From the NCBI RefSeq assembly GCF_036014215.1, contig NZ_CP107921.1:2923501-2987500 (forward strand): DNA of 64,000 nucleotides, read 5' to 3'. Shown here in pieces: positions 27,919-36,949 of the stretch. The first letter of the stretch is position 1. The number at the start of each line of letters is the position of its first letter. The position numbers were made by a program, and so were the translations under genes. The notes beneath the pieces were generated by a model, which worked only from the letters and a program-made list of their open reading frames with translations, searched no databases and was not told where the DNA came from. The DNA comes from Streptomyces sp. NBC_00440. Lineage in GTDB: Bacteria > Actinomycetota > Actinomycetes > Streptomycetales > Streptomycetaceae.

Positions 27919-30263
27919 ACGACAGGCCTCGGGTTCTCGCTCGGGTGGTTCCCGCTGGGGTGGTTCTCGCTGGGACGGTGCTCACTTGGGTGGTTCTCGC
28001 TGGAGCGGCTGTCACTCGGGCGGCTGTCACTGCTGGTGCTCGCCGCGACCACTCCCGTACGGCGCAGCTTCTGCCACCGCAGCCGGCCGCCGGTGAGAGC
28101 AGTGATCCATGACTGGAGCAGCACCACGTACATCAACTGCCGGTACAGGATCTGCTGGAGCGGCAGCGAGACGAGATGGCGCATCCGTTCGCGGTCGAGC
28201 CGGAACGCGTACGCGGCGCACACGGCCTGGACGGAGAGCACGGCGAGCCACGCGAGCACCGTCTTCTCCGTCGGGCCGAAGATCAGCCCGTACAGCAGGA
28301 AGACGTCGATGAGCGGGGCCAGCAGCGGTGCCAGCACCATGAAGAGCGCGACCAGCGGCAGGCCGACCCGGCCGAACCGCCCGGAAGGCCCGCGCCCGAC
28401 CAGGGCGCGGCGGTGCTTCCAGATCGCCTGCATGGTGCCGTACGACCAGCGGTAGCGCTGCGACCAGAGCTGCTGGACGCTCTCGGGGGCCTCGGTCCAG
28501 GCGCGGGCGTTCTCCGCGTAGACCACGCGCCAGCCGTCGCGGTGCAGGGCCATGGTGATGTCGGTGTCCTCGGCGAGGGTGTCCTCGCTCAACCCGCCGA
28601 CGCGGTCCAGGGCGGTGCGGCGGAAGGCGCCGACGGCTCCGGGGATGGTGGGCATACAGCCCAGGACGTCGTACATCCGGCGGTCCAGGTTGAAGCCCAT
28701 CACGTACTCGATGTGCTGCCAGGCGCCGATGAGGCTGTCCCTGTTGCCGACCTTGGCGTTCCCGGCGACCGCGCCGACCGCCGGGTCACCGAACGGCTGC
28801 ACCAGTTCGCGCACGGTGGCCGCTTCGAAGACGGTGTCGCCGTCCATCATCACGACGAGGTCGTGCCGGGCGTGCGCGATGCCGTTGTTGAGGGCTGTGG
28901 CCTTGCCCGCGTTGCGCTGGCGCACGACCCGGACGCCGGGCAGCCGCAGCGCTTCCACGAGGTCCGCCGTACCGTCCGACGAGCCGTCGTCGATGACGAC
29001 GACCTCGACGGGGTGGTCGCTCTCGGCGAGCGAGCGGACCGTACTGACGATGCAGGCACGTTCGTTGTACGCGGGGACCAGCACCGATACGGGTTCGGTG
29101 ACCGGTGGCCCCCAGCGGAAGTCCGGTGCGCGGACCTTGCGGGCGTGGACGAACGAGAGCACCAGCATCAGTCCGAAGCGGGCGAACACCAGCACACCCA
29201 CGACGGCGAGGCAGCCGATCAGTACGCCGGAGACATCGTCGGAGAGCCCGACCGCGAAGACGAACGCCTTGCCGCGCCACAGTTCGGCCCCGCTCACCGG
29301 GGTCTGCGCGGATGGCGCGCCCAGCGCGTCGGTGAGGCTGGCGAACTGGTAGCCCTTGCGCTGGAGTTCGGGCAGATAGCGGCCGAGCGCGGCGACGGTC
29401 TGGGCCCTGTTGCCGCCCGAGTCGTGCATGAGGACGATCGCGCCCCGGCCGCCCTCGGGGGTGGCGTTGCGCAGGATGGTGGGGACGCCGGGACGCTGCC
29501 AGTCCTCGCTGTCGATGGAGTCGAGCACGGTGATGTAGCCGCGGCTGCCGATGTACTTCACGACCGGCCAGTTCTTGTCGTCCAGCGCGTCGGCGAACGA
29601 CGAGTAGGGCGGCCGGAAGAGCGAGGACCGGATACCGGCGGCGCCGGCGAGGGCCAGCTGGGTCTGTGAGAGCTCCCGGTCGATACGGCTCTTCGACTGG
29701 TACGAGAGGTCGGGGTGGTTGAAGGTGTGCACGCCGACCTCGTGGCCCTCGTCGACCATGCGCCTGACCAGGGCGGGGTAGCGGGAGGCCATGGTGCCGG
29801 TGACGAAGAAGACGGCGTGCGCGTGGTACTTCTTCAGCTCGTCGAGGACCTTCGGGGTCCACTCCGGGTCGGGCCCGTCGTCGAAGGTCAGGACGATCCG
29901 GTGGTCGGGGATGCGCAGGCTGGTGGGCTCGCCCTTGCCCCGGGCGTCGATGACCGGGCCGCCGTTGAGGATGTGGTCGGGGACGTCGCCGGTCGGCGCC
30001 GGTGGCCGGACCCGGTGGTCGGCGACGATCTCGCTGTGGACGTAGCCGCGCATCACGAGCATGCCGAAGAGCGCGACGAGCAGGAGCAGCGGCAGGAGGT
30101 ACCGCATGGGCGGCCTGCGCCGGCGGACGGTCCGCTTGGCGGGGGTGGAGACGGAAGCGGGAGCGGGGGTGGAGACGGAGGCGGGGGCGGAGACGGGGGC
30201 TGGCTTCGTCGGCCGGGTGGGCCTCTTGGCTTGTACGGCCCTCGGTCCTCGGGCTGTTCTCAT
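27915..30263 (-). CDS. matB: MatB: bifunctional polysaccharide deacetylase / family 2 glycosyltransferase
   Basis: A 782-residue fusion protein. A basic disordered start precedes a membrane anchor at about residues 54-71. A NodB deacetylase domain follows, with TFDDGP at 126-131, HTFNHPDLS and RPPYSS. A second membrane region leads to the GT2 domain: VSVLVPAYNERA, VIDDGSSDG, MDGDT, EDTDIT and the processive signature QRYRW, then several membrane segments. The tail is a run of about seven SENHP/SDSRP repeats. In S. coelicolor MatB (SCO2962) with MatA makes a poly-beta-1,6-GlcNAc-type polymer needed for pellet formation. The gene overlaps the acyltransferase by four bases and follows the MatA candidate by three. 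Confidence 0.92.
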   Translation of the reverse strand: MRTARGPRAVQAKRPTRPTKPAPVSAPASVSTPAPASVSTPAKRTVRRRRPPMRYLLPLLLLVALFGMLVMRGYVHSEIVADHRVRPPAPTGDVPDHILNGGPVIDARGKGEPTSLRIPDHRIVLTFDDGPDPEWTPKVLDELKKYHAHAVFFVTGTMASRYPALVRRMVDEGHEVGVHTFNHPDLSYQSKSRIDRELSQTQLALAGAAGIRSSLFRPPYSSFADALDDKNWPVVKYIGSRGYITVLDSIDSEDWQRPGVPTILRNATPEGGRGAIVLMHDSGGNRAQTVAALGRYLPELQRKGYQFASLTDALGAPSAQTPVSGAELWRGKAFVFAVGLSDDVSGVLIGCLAVVGVLVFARFGLMLVLSFVHARKVRAPDFRWGPPVTEPVSVLVPAYNERACIVSTVRSLAESDHPVEVVVIDDGSSDGTADLVEALRLPGVRVVRQRNAGKATALNNGIAHARHDLVVMMDGDTVFEAATVRELVQPFGDPAVGAVAGNAKVGNRDSLIGAWQHIEYVMGFNLDRRMYDVLGCMPTIPGAVGAFRRTALDRVGGLSEDTLAEDTDITMALHRDGWRVVYAENARAWTEAPESVQQLWSQRYRWSYGTMQAIWKHRRALVGRGPSGRFGRVGLPLVALFMVLAPLLAPLIDVFLLYGLIFGPTEKTVLAWLAVLSVQAVCAAYAFRLDRERMRHLVSLPLQQILYRQLMYVVLLQSWITALTGGRLRWQKLRRTGVVAASTSSDSRPSDSRSSENHPSEHRPSENHPSGNHPSENPRPVV
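27930..28042. repeat. Tandem 15-base repeats at the 3' end of matB
   Basis: Repeats with the theme TCGCTCGGGTGGTT / TCGCTGGGGTGGTT run in frame and encode the Ser-Glu-Asn-His-Pro and Ser-Asp-Ser-Arg tail of MatB. About seven imperfect copies are visible. Copy number could vary by slippage without shifting the frame. Confidence 0.75.
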
Positions 30264-30266
30264 TGC

Positions 30267-31211
30267 TTACGGTGCGCTCTCTGGGGATGCGGACTGCTCG
30301 GATCCGGTCGGCGCGGTCGCGCTGCCCGAAGGGGCCGGTGCGGACGGCGACGACGTGTGGCCGCCACCGGACGGCGGACCGGACACCACGGGCGCCGGCC
30401 CCGTGGAGCCGCCCCCGGGGCCCCGGACGGGCGGCGCAGGTTTGCCGGACTTGCCTGACTTACCCGACTTTCCTGACTTGGCGGCCTTGCTGGGCGGGGC
30501 GCTTCGGGCACCGGGGGGCGTGGGCGTGACCCGTACCCCGTGGGCGACGACGGTGACCGGTTTTGGCGCCCCGGTGGACGCCACGTCCACCGGTACGGGT
30601 GCGGGCGTCACACCCGGACCGCCCTGCCCCGGCGCCGGGGACGCCACAGATCCGGCCGGGATCCTGACGGTGTCCGCCTTCTTCCCGGCGGAGGGCCCGG
30701 GGATCAGCAGCCAGGGGGCGGCGGAATCCCCGCCGACGACGGCGAACACCAGCAGCACCGCGTAGGAGGCGCAGGCGAAGGCGAGAAACCAGCCGATACG
30801 GCGGTACTTACGGCCCCGGCGGCCACTGGCGTCCACGAAGACGGGACTGTCGGTGACCGAGGGCACGTCCCCACCGTCCGGCACCGCACGCACCTCGCCC
30901 GCTTCAGGCACTCCGCCCGTCCCAGGCATCTGGCGCACCTCGCGCACCTCACGCCCCTGACCGACGCGGGTCGGCGGACCAGGAACGGGGACGGGGACGA
31001 GGTCGGCGCCGGGCCCGGAGCCCGAGCTGCGGTCACCGGCGCCGGGTCCGGGACCGGCGCCGGGTCCAGGTCCGGGTCCGGGTCCGGGCAACTCCCGCCC
31101 CAGCCCATCGAGTTGAACCGTCACATCATGCGGTTCATGCATCCGCCCGAAACGGGCGCCTTCTCGCCATTTTTCCACCGCTGTCCACACATCCCCCCAA
31201 GGTCGATTCAC
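30267..31211 (-). CDS. matA: MatA candidate: single-pass membrane protein upstream of matB
   Basis: A protein of up to 314 residues. A disordered Gly/Pro-rich cytoplasmic part precedes one membrane segment (about 138-160, WFLAFACASYAVLLVFAVVG). A long extracellular part follows, rich in Pro, Ser, Thr and Ala, with KSGKSGKSGK repeats. The start is uncertain: the GTG at 31211 and the ATG at 31142 are both possible, and neither has a strong ribosome site. It ends three bases before matB, so they are probably cotranscribed. Position matches matA (SCO2963) in S. coelicolor, but the sequence alone gives no enzymatic motif. Confidence 0.65.
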   Translation of the reverse strand: MNRPWGDVWTAVEKWREGARFGRMHEPHDVTVQLDGLGRELPGPGPGPGPGAGPGPGAGDRSSGSGPGADLVPVPVPGPPTRVGQGREVREVRQMPGTGGVPEAGEVRAVPDGGDVPSVTDSPVFVDASGRRGRKYRRIGWFLAFACASYAVLLVFAVVGGDSAAPWLLIPGPSAGKKADTVRIPAGSVASPAPGQGGPGVTPAPVPVDVASTGAPKPVTVVAHGVRVTPTPPGARSAPPSKAAKSGKSGKSGKSGKPAPPVRGPGGGSTGPAPVVSGPPSGGGHTSSPSAPAPSGSATAPTGSEQSASPESAP

Positions 31212-31332
31212 TGCGCGTCATTGACCGGACGGATACCGCCGGGCCGAGTCCCCACCCAGGCCCGAGCGCCCCCTACGCTGCTCGTCCGGTGGGCGAATCT
31301 AGCGCAGCTTCAAGCCACTTCAGGACGCTTGT

Positions 31333-32325
31333 TCACAGTTGCTCATATCGACCCCTGATCTGCCCGCACATCGCCATGTCCACGGCAGGGAGCCAGGCCC
31401 CAGCAGGCATGTCCAGCCAGCCATGAGAGGCCACACCCTCGTCGATCGCCTGATGAAGTGCACTGAGTCCCGGGTGTCGCAAGAATTTTCGCCATACGAG
31501 CGAGATCGGTGACAGCGGTACGGGCTCGACCAGAGGACGCAGCACCATGCCGGGGACCCCGATGAACACCGTGCTCGCCAGCACCGACCAGCGGCGTTTG
31601 CGAATCACACGCGCAAACTCCTCCTCCCCGTCGATCTCCGGGAAGGACTCCGCCAGCGCGATCCCCCGCCCGGCGAACAGCCGTGCCGCCAGATCGGTCC
31701 ACTCCGCGGTGGCTGGATTTCCCGCCGCGGCATAGAGCGTCTCCCCTGCCAGCGCGTCCAGCGGAACCTCGTCGAGGCCGGCGAGACGGTGCTCTTCGGG
31801 CAGCAGGACGGCCATCCGTTCGAACCGGACCGGTCGATGGCCGAGCAGATCGAGCACCTCCGGAGCGAGCCCGGCGATCCGGCCGGCCGAGACATCGAGG
31901 CGGCCCGCCACGATCTCCGCCGCTCCCCCCGTCAGACCACTGTGGAACCGCGCCACGAACTCGACATCGGGCGCGATCTCCCGGGCCCGCGCCAGCAACC
32001 GCGAGGCCGTGCTGACCGGGGATCCCACATCCACCAGCAGGGGGCGCTCGTCATGCGTCCAGGCCGCCGCCAGCTCGTCGTACGCGGCGAGCACCCGCCG
32101 GGCGTACGGCAGCAGCCGCACACCGTCAGCCGTGAGCGAGACCTGCCGGGTGGTCCGTACGAACAGCTCGGCCCCCAACTCCCGCTCCACCCGCCGCACA
32201 TCCCGGCTCAGCGCCTGCTGCGCCACATAGAGACGGGCGGCAGCGCGGGTGAAATGCAGATCCTCCGCGACGGCGACAAAGGCACGCAGCAGACGGGGGT
32301 CGATATCCGGGAGGCGCTGAGGCAT
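31333..32325 (-). CDS. LysR-family transcriptional regulator
   Basis: A 330-residue LysR regulator. The N-terminal winged helix spans about residues 8-68 (RAFVAVAEDLHFTRAAARLY, then QQALSRDVRRVERELG). The effector-binding domain spans about 95-305. It faces the MFS exporter gene across 84 bases, the standard layout in which a LysR protein controls its divergent neighbour. The ATG at 32325 is the only sensible start. The ligand is unknown. Confidence 0.92.
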   Translation of the reverse strand: MPQRLPDIDPRLLRAFVAVAEDLHFTRAAARLYVAQQALSRDVRRVERELGAELFVRTTRQVSLTADGVRLLPYARRVLAAYDELAAAWTHDERPLLVDVGSPVSTASRLLARAREIAPDVEFVARFHSGLTGGAAEIVAGRLDVSAGRIAGLAPEVLDLLGHRPVRFERMAVLLPEEHRLAGLDEVPLDALAGETLYAAAGNPATAEWTDLAARLFAGRGIALAESFPEIDGEEEFARVIRKRRWSVLASTVFIGVPGMVLRPLVEPVPLSPISLVWRKFLRHPGLSALHQAIDEGVASHGWLDMPAGAWLPAVDMAMCGQIRGRYEQL

Positions 32326-32409
32326 CCGCCGAACTTACAACGGAACTGCGTCAATCGGCCCCGAACAGGTGTTGGACCACATCAGGGCGAGCCCGAGAAC
32401 CTGACACGC

Positions 32410-33774
32410 ATGGAGCCGGAACACACCCGCACAGAACCCCGAACGGCCAACCCCAACCCCACCAACCCCACCAAGAGCACCACGAGCACCACCAGCACCA
32501 CCAGCACCACCAGCACCAGCCCCACCACGGAGCCTCCCCCCACCCCCCGTACCGCGGGCGGCGGAGCCCTCGCCCCGTACCGCCGACTGCTGGCCACCCC
32601 CGACGCCCGCGCCTTCACTGCGGGCAATCTGCTCGCCCGGCTCCCCATGGGGATGTTCAGCGTCAGCGCCGTGATCATGATCGCCGGGTCGCGCGGCTCG
32701 TACGGGCTCGCCGGGTCCGTCACCGCCACCGGTCTCGCCGCCACAGCGGTCGTCGGCCCGTGGACGGCGCGTCTGGTCGACCGTTACGGCCAGGCCAGGA
32801 TCGCCGTACCCGCCACGCTGCTCGCGGCGCTCGGCTCGCTGGCCCTGCTGCTCTGCGTACGGTACGAGGCCCCCGACTGGACGCTGTTCGCCGCCTACGC
32901 GGCCACCGCCACCACCCCCAACACCGGCGGGATGTCCCGGGCCCGCTGGTCGCATCTGCACCGCGGCGACCCGGACACCCTGCACACCGCCAACTCCTTC
33001 GAACAGGCGGTGGACGAGCTCTGCTTCATGCTCGGCCCCATGGTGGCGGCGTTCCTCTGCTCGTCGCTCTTCCCGGAGGCGGGCACCCTGGTGGGAGCGG
33101 TACTCCTGGTCACCGGCGTACTGATCTTCGCCGCCCAACGCGCCACGGAACCGCCCCCGGCACCCCGTACGACCGCGACGCGCTCACCGCTCCGCGCCCC
33201 CGGATTCCCGTCCCTGATCGCGGTCTTCCTCGCGACCGGCGCGGTCTTCGGCGCGATGGAGGTGACCACGATCGCCTTCGCCGACGCGCAGGGCCACCGT
33301 TCGGCGGCGGGCGCGGTCCTCGCACTCCAGGCAGCCGGCTCATGCATCGCGGGCCTGCTGTACGGATCGGCGCGCCCGGCACGCAACGTACGGCGGCGTC
33401 TGCTCGGCTGCCTGGCCGCCATGACCGTACTGATGACGGGCCCGCTCATCGCGGCATCGGCGACCGGCTCGCTGCTCGCCCTGTCGGCCGCCCTGCTCCT
33501 GGCGGGCGCGGCCACCGCACCGACGATGGTCACCGGTATGGCGGTGGTGCAACGCAGCACCCCGCAGGGCCAGTTGAACGAAGGAATGACCCTGACCGTC
33601 ACGGCACTGCTGGGCGGCATAGCAACGGGCTCGGCAACGGCGGGCTGGGTAGTGGAACACCTGAGCCCCACCACCGGCTACACGGTCCCCACATCGGCGG
33701 CAGCCATCGCCCTGCTGCTGTGCGCGGCCACGCACCGGGGCGGGACCCGGACCGCGGAATCCGGGGGCGAGTAG
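32410..33774 (+). CDS. MFS transporter
   Basis: A 454-residue major facilitator with about twelve membrane segments after a 60-residue hydrophilic start. The loop between segments 2 and 3 reads ARLVDRYGQARI, a form of the family's GxxxDRxGR motif. The start contains a run of Ser-Thr-Thr repeats (about residues 19-38) coded by AGCACCACC units. The ATG at 32410 is chosen because the frame upstream overlaps the divergent LysR gene. Drug or metabolite efflux is likely; the substrate is not known. Confidence 0.9.
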   Translation: MEPEHTRTEPRTANPNPTNPTKSTTSTTSTTSTTSTSPTTEPPPTPRTAGGGALAPYRRLLATPDARAFTAGNLLARLPMGMFSVSAVIMIAGSRGSYGLAGSVTATGLAATAVVGPWTARLVDRYGQARIAVPATLLAALGSLALLLCVRYEAPDWTLFAAYAATATTPNTGGMSRARWSHLHRGDPDTLHTANSFEQAVDELCFMLGPMVAAFLCSSLFPEAGTLVGAVLLVTGVLIFAAQRATEPPPAPRTTATRSPLRAPGFPSLIAVFLATGAVFGAMEVTTIAFADAQGHRSAAGAVLALQAAGSCIAGLLYGSARPARNVRRRLLGCLAAMTVLMTGPLIAASATGSLLALSAALLLAGAATAPTMVTGMAVVQRSTPQGQLNEGMTLTVTALLGGIATGSATAGWVVEHLSPTTGYTVPTSAAAIALLLCAATHRGGTRTAESGGE

Positions 33775-33833
33775 CTGAAGAAGGCGACCCGGGCGCCGGG
33801 AACCGGCACTGACCTGCGCTGTCGGAACATGCC

Positions 33834-33903
33834 GGGCCTGTCGAGGCCTGTCGAGGTCGAGGCCTGTCGAGGTCGAGGCCTGTCGAGGTCGAGGCCTGTC
33901 GGC
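33834..33903. repeat. 16-base tandem repeat
   Basis: GGCCTGTCGAGGTCGA repeats with a 16-base period, about four copies, the first shortened. The array lies 60 bases past the MFS stop and 120 bases upstream of the FAD monooxygenase. The CTGTCGG words that follow (33897-33950) look like degenerate copies. Confidence 0.85.
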
Positions 33904-34024
33904 CATCTGTCAGGCGGCATCGAGGGCTGTCGGCCGGATGTCGGAAGCGTGTCGGTGGGGTCCGGCACTGTTCCAGAGACAGCCGGCCGGAGGTCACCGG
34001 GCGGCCCGATCCGAAGGAGCCACC

Positions 34025-35158
34025 ATGCGCACCCCCGTCACGATCATCGGCGCCGGACTTGGCGGCCTCACGCTGGCCCGCGTCCTGCACACCCACGACA
34101 TCCCGGTCGAGGTCTACGAGGCAGAGGCCTCGCCGGAGGCACGGGCGCAGGGCGGGATGCTCGACATCCACGACTACAACGGGCAGCTCGCCCTCGAAGC
34201 GGCCGGTCTGATGGAGGAGTTCCGCGCCATCGTCCTGGAGGGCCGCCAGGCGATACGTGCTCTGGGCCAGGACGGCGCCGTCCTGTTCGAGAAGGCCGAC
34301 GACGGCACGGGCGGCCGACCGGAAGCCCAGCGCGCGGACCTGCGGCGGATGCTGCTCGACGCGCTCCCGGAAGGCACCGTCCGGTGGGGCCGCAAGGTCA
34401 CCGGCGCGGGGAACCTCGGCGGCGGCCGCCACGAGGTGACCTTCGCCGACGGGAGCACCGTCACCACGAGTCTGCTGGTCGGCGCGGACGGCGCCTGGTC
34501 GCGGGTCCGCCCGCTGCTGTCGGAGTCGATGCCCGAGTACGCCGGCACGTCGTTCGTCGAGACCTACCTGTACGACGCCGACAGGCGGCACCCGGCCGTC
34601 GCGGAGGCGGTCGGCGGTGGCGCGATGTTCGCCCCCGCCCCGGGGAAGGTGATCCACGCCCACCGCGAACGCGGCGACACCCTGCACGCCTATGTGGAGC
34701 TGACCAGGCCGCTGGAGTGGTTCGACGGCATCGACTTCGCCGATCCGGCCGCGGCCGCCACCCGCGTCGCGGCGGAGTTCGACGGCTGGGCGCCCCAGCT
34801 CACCGCACTGATCACCGACACGGACACCCCGCCGGTCCTGCGCCCGCACTACGCCCTGCCCGACAGGCACCAGTGGGACCGGACGCCCGGAGTGACTCTG
34901 GTCGGCGACGCAGCCCACCTGCTGGCTCCCGACGGCGAAGGGGCCAACAGGGCCATGTACGACGGCGCCGAACTCGCCAAGGCACTCGCGGCCAACCCGG
35001 ACGACGTAGAGGCCGGCCTCGCCGAATACGAGCAGGCCATGTTCACCCGCATGAGCCAGGCCGACGAGGAGACGTCCCTGCACCTTGAGGAAATGTTCGG
35101 CGACGGCGTCGCTGAAAGCCTTCTCGCTCTGGACCCCGAACACCAGCAGGACCACTGA
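34025..35158 (+). CDS. FAD-dependent monooxygenase (TetX-like class A)
   Basis: A 377-residue flavoprotein hydroxylase. The Rossmann motif is VTIIGAGLGGLTLARVLHTH near the start, and LVGDAAHLLAPDGEGANRAM near residue 295 binds the FAD ribityl chain and isoalloxazine edge. QGGMLDIHDYNGQLAL resembles the tetracycline-oxidising TetX group, but such proteins also act on other aromatic substrates. The ATG at 34025 follows AAGGAG at 34014-34019. The gene stands alone, convergent with the phosphotransferase gene. Confidence 0.92.
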   Translation: MRTPVTIIGAGLGGLTLARVLHTHDIPVEVYEAEASPEARAQGGMLDIHDYNGQLALEAAGLMEEFRAIVLEGRQAIRALGQDGAVLFEKADDGTGGRPEAQRADLRRMLLDALPEGTVRWGRKVTGAGNLGGGRHEVTFADGSTVTTSLLVGADGAWSRVRPLLSESMPEYAGTSFVETYLYDADRRHPAVAEAVGGGAMFAPAPGKVIHAHRERGDTLHAYVELTRPLEWFDGIDFADPAAAATRVAAEFDGWAPQLTALITDTDTPPVLRPHYALPDRHQWDRTPGVTLVGDAAHLLAPDGEGANRAMYDGAELAKALAANPDDVEAGLAEYEQAMFTRMSQADEETSLHLEEMFGDGVAESLLALDPEHQQDH

Positions 35159-35224
35159 GCAGACTCCGCCGTCGTACGTCCCCGGACTCGACTCGCAGGC
35201 AACAAGGCATCCAGACAGCAAAGT

Positions 35225-36250
35225 TCAGCAGTCACCCGAGGGCAGGAAGGCAAGCGCCTGCTGAAGATTGTGCTCGGCGATACCCATCATCGCGTCGCGG
35301 TCGGGGAAGTCTCCGTCCAGGAGCCGCAGAGGTCCGGCGACGAGTGACAGTCGCATCGCCAATGTGTAGAAGGCAAGCCGCTGTTCATCGAGACCCCGGC
35401 TGTCGAACCATCGGTAGTGCTCCCGGAATCGGATGCGCAGGAACGCGTGCTCCCATTCGACGTCGAAGAACATCAGGCCCTCGATGTCGATGAGGACGGG
35501 CTGCCCGAGCCGGTCCACGAGCACGTGGTCAGGTCCGAGTTCGCCATGGATGAGCCCGTACTCCGAGCGTGGACGCACGGCGGCGGCCAGCCCGCGAACC
35601 TCTTCCTCCAGGCGCCGGCGGACGCGTCCGATCCGGCTGTCGCGCGAGGCGGCCTCGGCGAGGTCGTCGAGCGCGCGGTCGAGGACGCCCTGCTCACACG
35701 ACCGGCCCCGGGAAACGCCGCCGCCGTCGATCAGGGCGACCTTGCCGAACCCCGGCCCTGTGTGCCGCCGCATCACGCCGAGCGTCTCGGCGAGCGCCGC
35801 CAAGGTCGCCTCCATACGCTGCGGTTCGCGGCGTAGGAGCGCCTCAAGGTTCTCACCTGGAACGTCCTCGACGACCGCGATGTCCGCCGGATAGTGGCTC
35901 CTGCTCCGATCCGCCAGAAGAATCCTGGGCGTGCGGATCCCGAGGGCGTCGAGACGCCTGTTGGCAGCCTGGAACAGATCGATGCCGGAGGCGTGCGAAA
36001 ACGGGTCCGTATGGTCGTCGGCAGTGTGGCCGTCGGCGTCACCGGGATCCGTGGTGGGCCAGAAGTTCTCGGCGTCGTCCCAGATATAGACGATCGCAGT
36101 GAAGTCGTCGTCGAAGGTGAGGCGGTACACGCCCTTCTTGCTGCCACCGCGGAGCCGTGCCACGCCGGCGAGGCGGCGTCCGTCCCCCAGAGCCGCGCGC
36201 GCGGCCCCTTCCAGGTGATCACGCGTGACCACCTTGCGTGTTACGTCCAC
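35225..36250 (-). CDS. Aminoglycoside-phosphotransferase-like protein with altered active-site residues
   Basis: A 341-residue member of the APH/choline-kinase fold. The N-lobe has GSKKGVYRLTFDDD and AIVYIW, and the C-lobe carries the Brenner-type motif as HGELGPDHVLVD near residue 235. That motif replaces the usual catalytic Asp with Glu and the usual Asn with His. The metal-binding LIDIEG follows. The GTG at 36250 is preceded by GAGAGGGG. Either a diverged kinase with a different substrate or a pseudo-kinase is possible. The stop at 35225 faces the FAD monooxygenase. Confidence 0.8.
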   Translation of the reverse strand: MDVTRKVVTRDHLEGAARAALGDGRRLAGVARLRGGSKKGVYRLTFDDDFTAIVYIWDDAENFWPTTDPGDADGHTADDHTDPFSHASGIDLFQAANRRLDALGIRTPRILLADRSRSHYPADIAVVEDVPGENLEALLRREPQRMEATLAALAETLGVMRRHTGPGFGKVALIDGGGVSRGRSCEQGVLDRALDDLAEAASRDSRIGRVRRRLEEEVRGLAAAVRPRSEYGLIHGELGPDHVLVDRLGQPVLIDIEGLMFFDVEWEHAFLRIRFREHYRWFDSRGLDEQRLAFYTLAMRLSLVAGPLRLLDGDFPDRDAMMGIAEHNLQQALAFLPSGDC

Positions 36251-36358
36251 GACCTGCGTACCCCTCTCTTCGCCCGCACAGACCCACTCTGACAGCGTGC
36301 CCGGCTCGCCCGCGTGTTCTTGGAACCGGTCTCTGGATGATCGATTCCAAGGGGTTTG

Positions 36359-36409
36359 GTGGTCATAGGCGGTCAGGGCTCGGATGACCGATTGGCCGGT
36401 GCGATCGCA
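36359..36409 (-). pseudogene. C-terminal remnant of an IS982-type transposase
   Basis: Seventeen residues reading CDRTGQSVIRALTAYDH match the usual end of Streptomyces IS982-type transposases (pattern TG-x-V-x-R-x-L-x-AYDH). An in-frame stop lies just upstream and the normal stop after DH is absent. It lies just inside the left inverted repeat. Confidence 0.65.
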
Positions 36410-36429
36410 CCTGATTTACCGCACCCGCA

Positions 36430-36933
36430 TCACCGCCCGACCGAACCGTCGATCTGCTCGCGCAGGATGTCCGCGTGACCGGCGTGCCGGGCGGTCTCCT
36501 CGATCATGTGGACCAGCACCCAGCGCATCGACGGCGGCGCAGTCTCGCGCAGCGAGCGGGCACCGGGGCGGTCCAAGTCGGTGCAGGCGAGGGCGACCTC
36601 GTTGGCCCGGGCGACCGCCTCGCGATAGGCGTCTGCCACGTCGGATGCGGTGTCGTCGGCGGACACCGTACCCTCGTCCTCCCATTGCTCGCGGTCGGCG
36701 CCGGCGTAGGCCCAGACGAACCAGTTGAGCTCAACGGCCGTCAGGTGCTTGAGCAGTTGGAGCAGGCTGGTCCCGGAAGGGACGCCGGCCGTGCGGACCG
36801 CCGGCTCCGGGACACCGGCCGCCTTCACGAGCACGGACTCGCGCAGGTAGTCCAGGAAGGTCAGCAGGGTGGTCTTCTCGTCGACGTTCAGGCCGGGGGG
36901 CCGAAGATCGGTGCGGGGCTTCATAGTTGTCAT
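36430..36933 (-). CDS. DinB-family (DUF664) protein
   Basis: A 167-residue four-helix protein of the DinB/DUF664 group, which often acts as a metal-dependent thiol transferase. Visible landmarks are TLLTFLDYLRESVLVKAAGV, LLKHLTAVELNWFVW (His near residue 64) and MIEETARHAGHADILREQIDG, where two His of the C-terminal helix would complete the metal site. The ATG at 36933 fits the family start. It lies wholly inside the IS982-type element, with transposase remnants on both sides, and could be cargo or a later insertion. Confidence 0.88.
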   Translation of the reverse strand: MTTMKPRTDLRPPGLNVDEKTTLLTFLDYLRESVLVKAAGVPEPAVRTAGVPSGTSLLQLLKHLTAVELNWFVWAYAGADREQWEDEGTVSADDTASDVADAYREAVARANEVALACTDLDRPGARSLRETAPPSMRWVLVHMIEETARHAGHADILREQIDGSVGR

Positions 36934-36949
36934 GGCGGAACCGTAGCTG

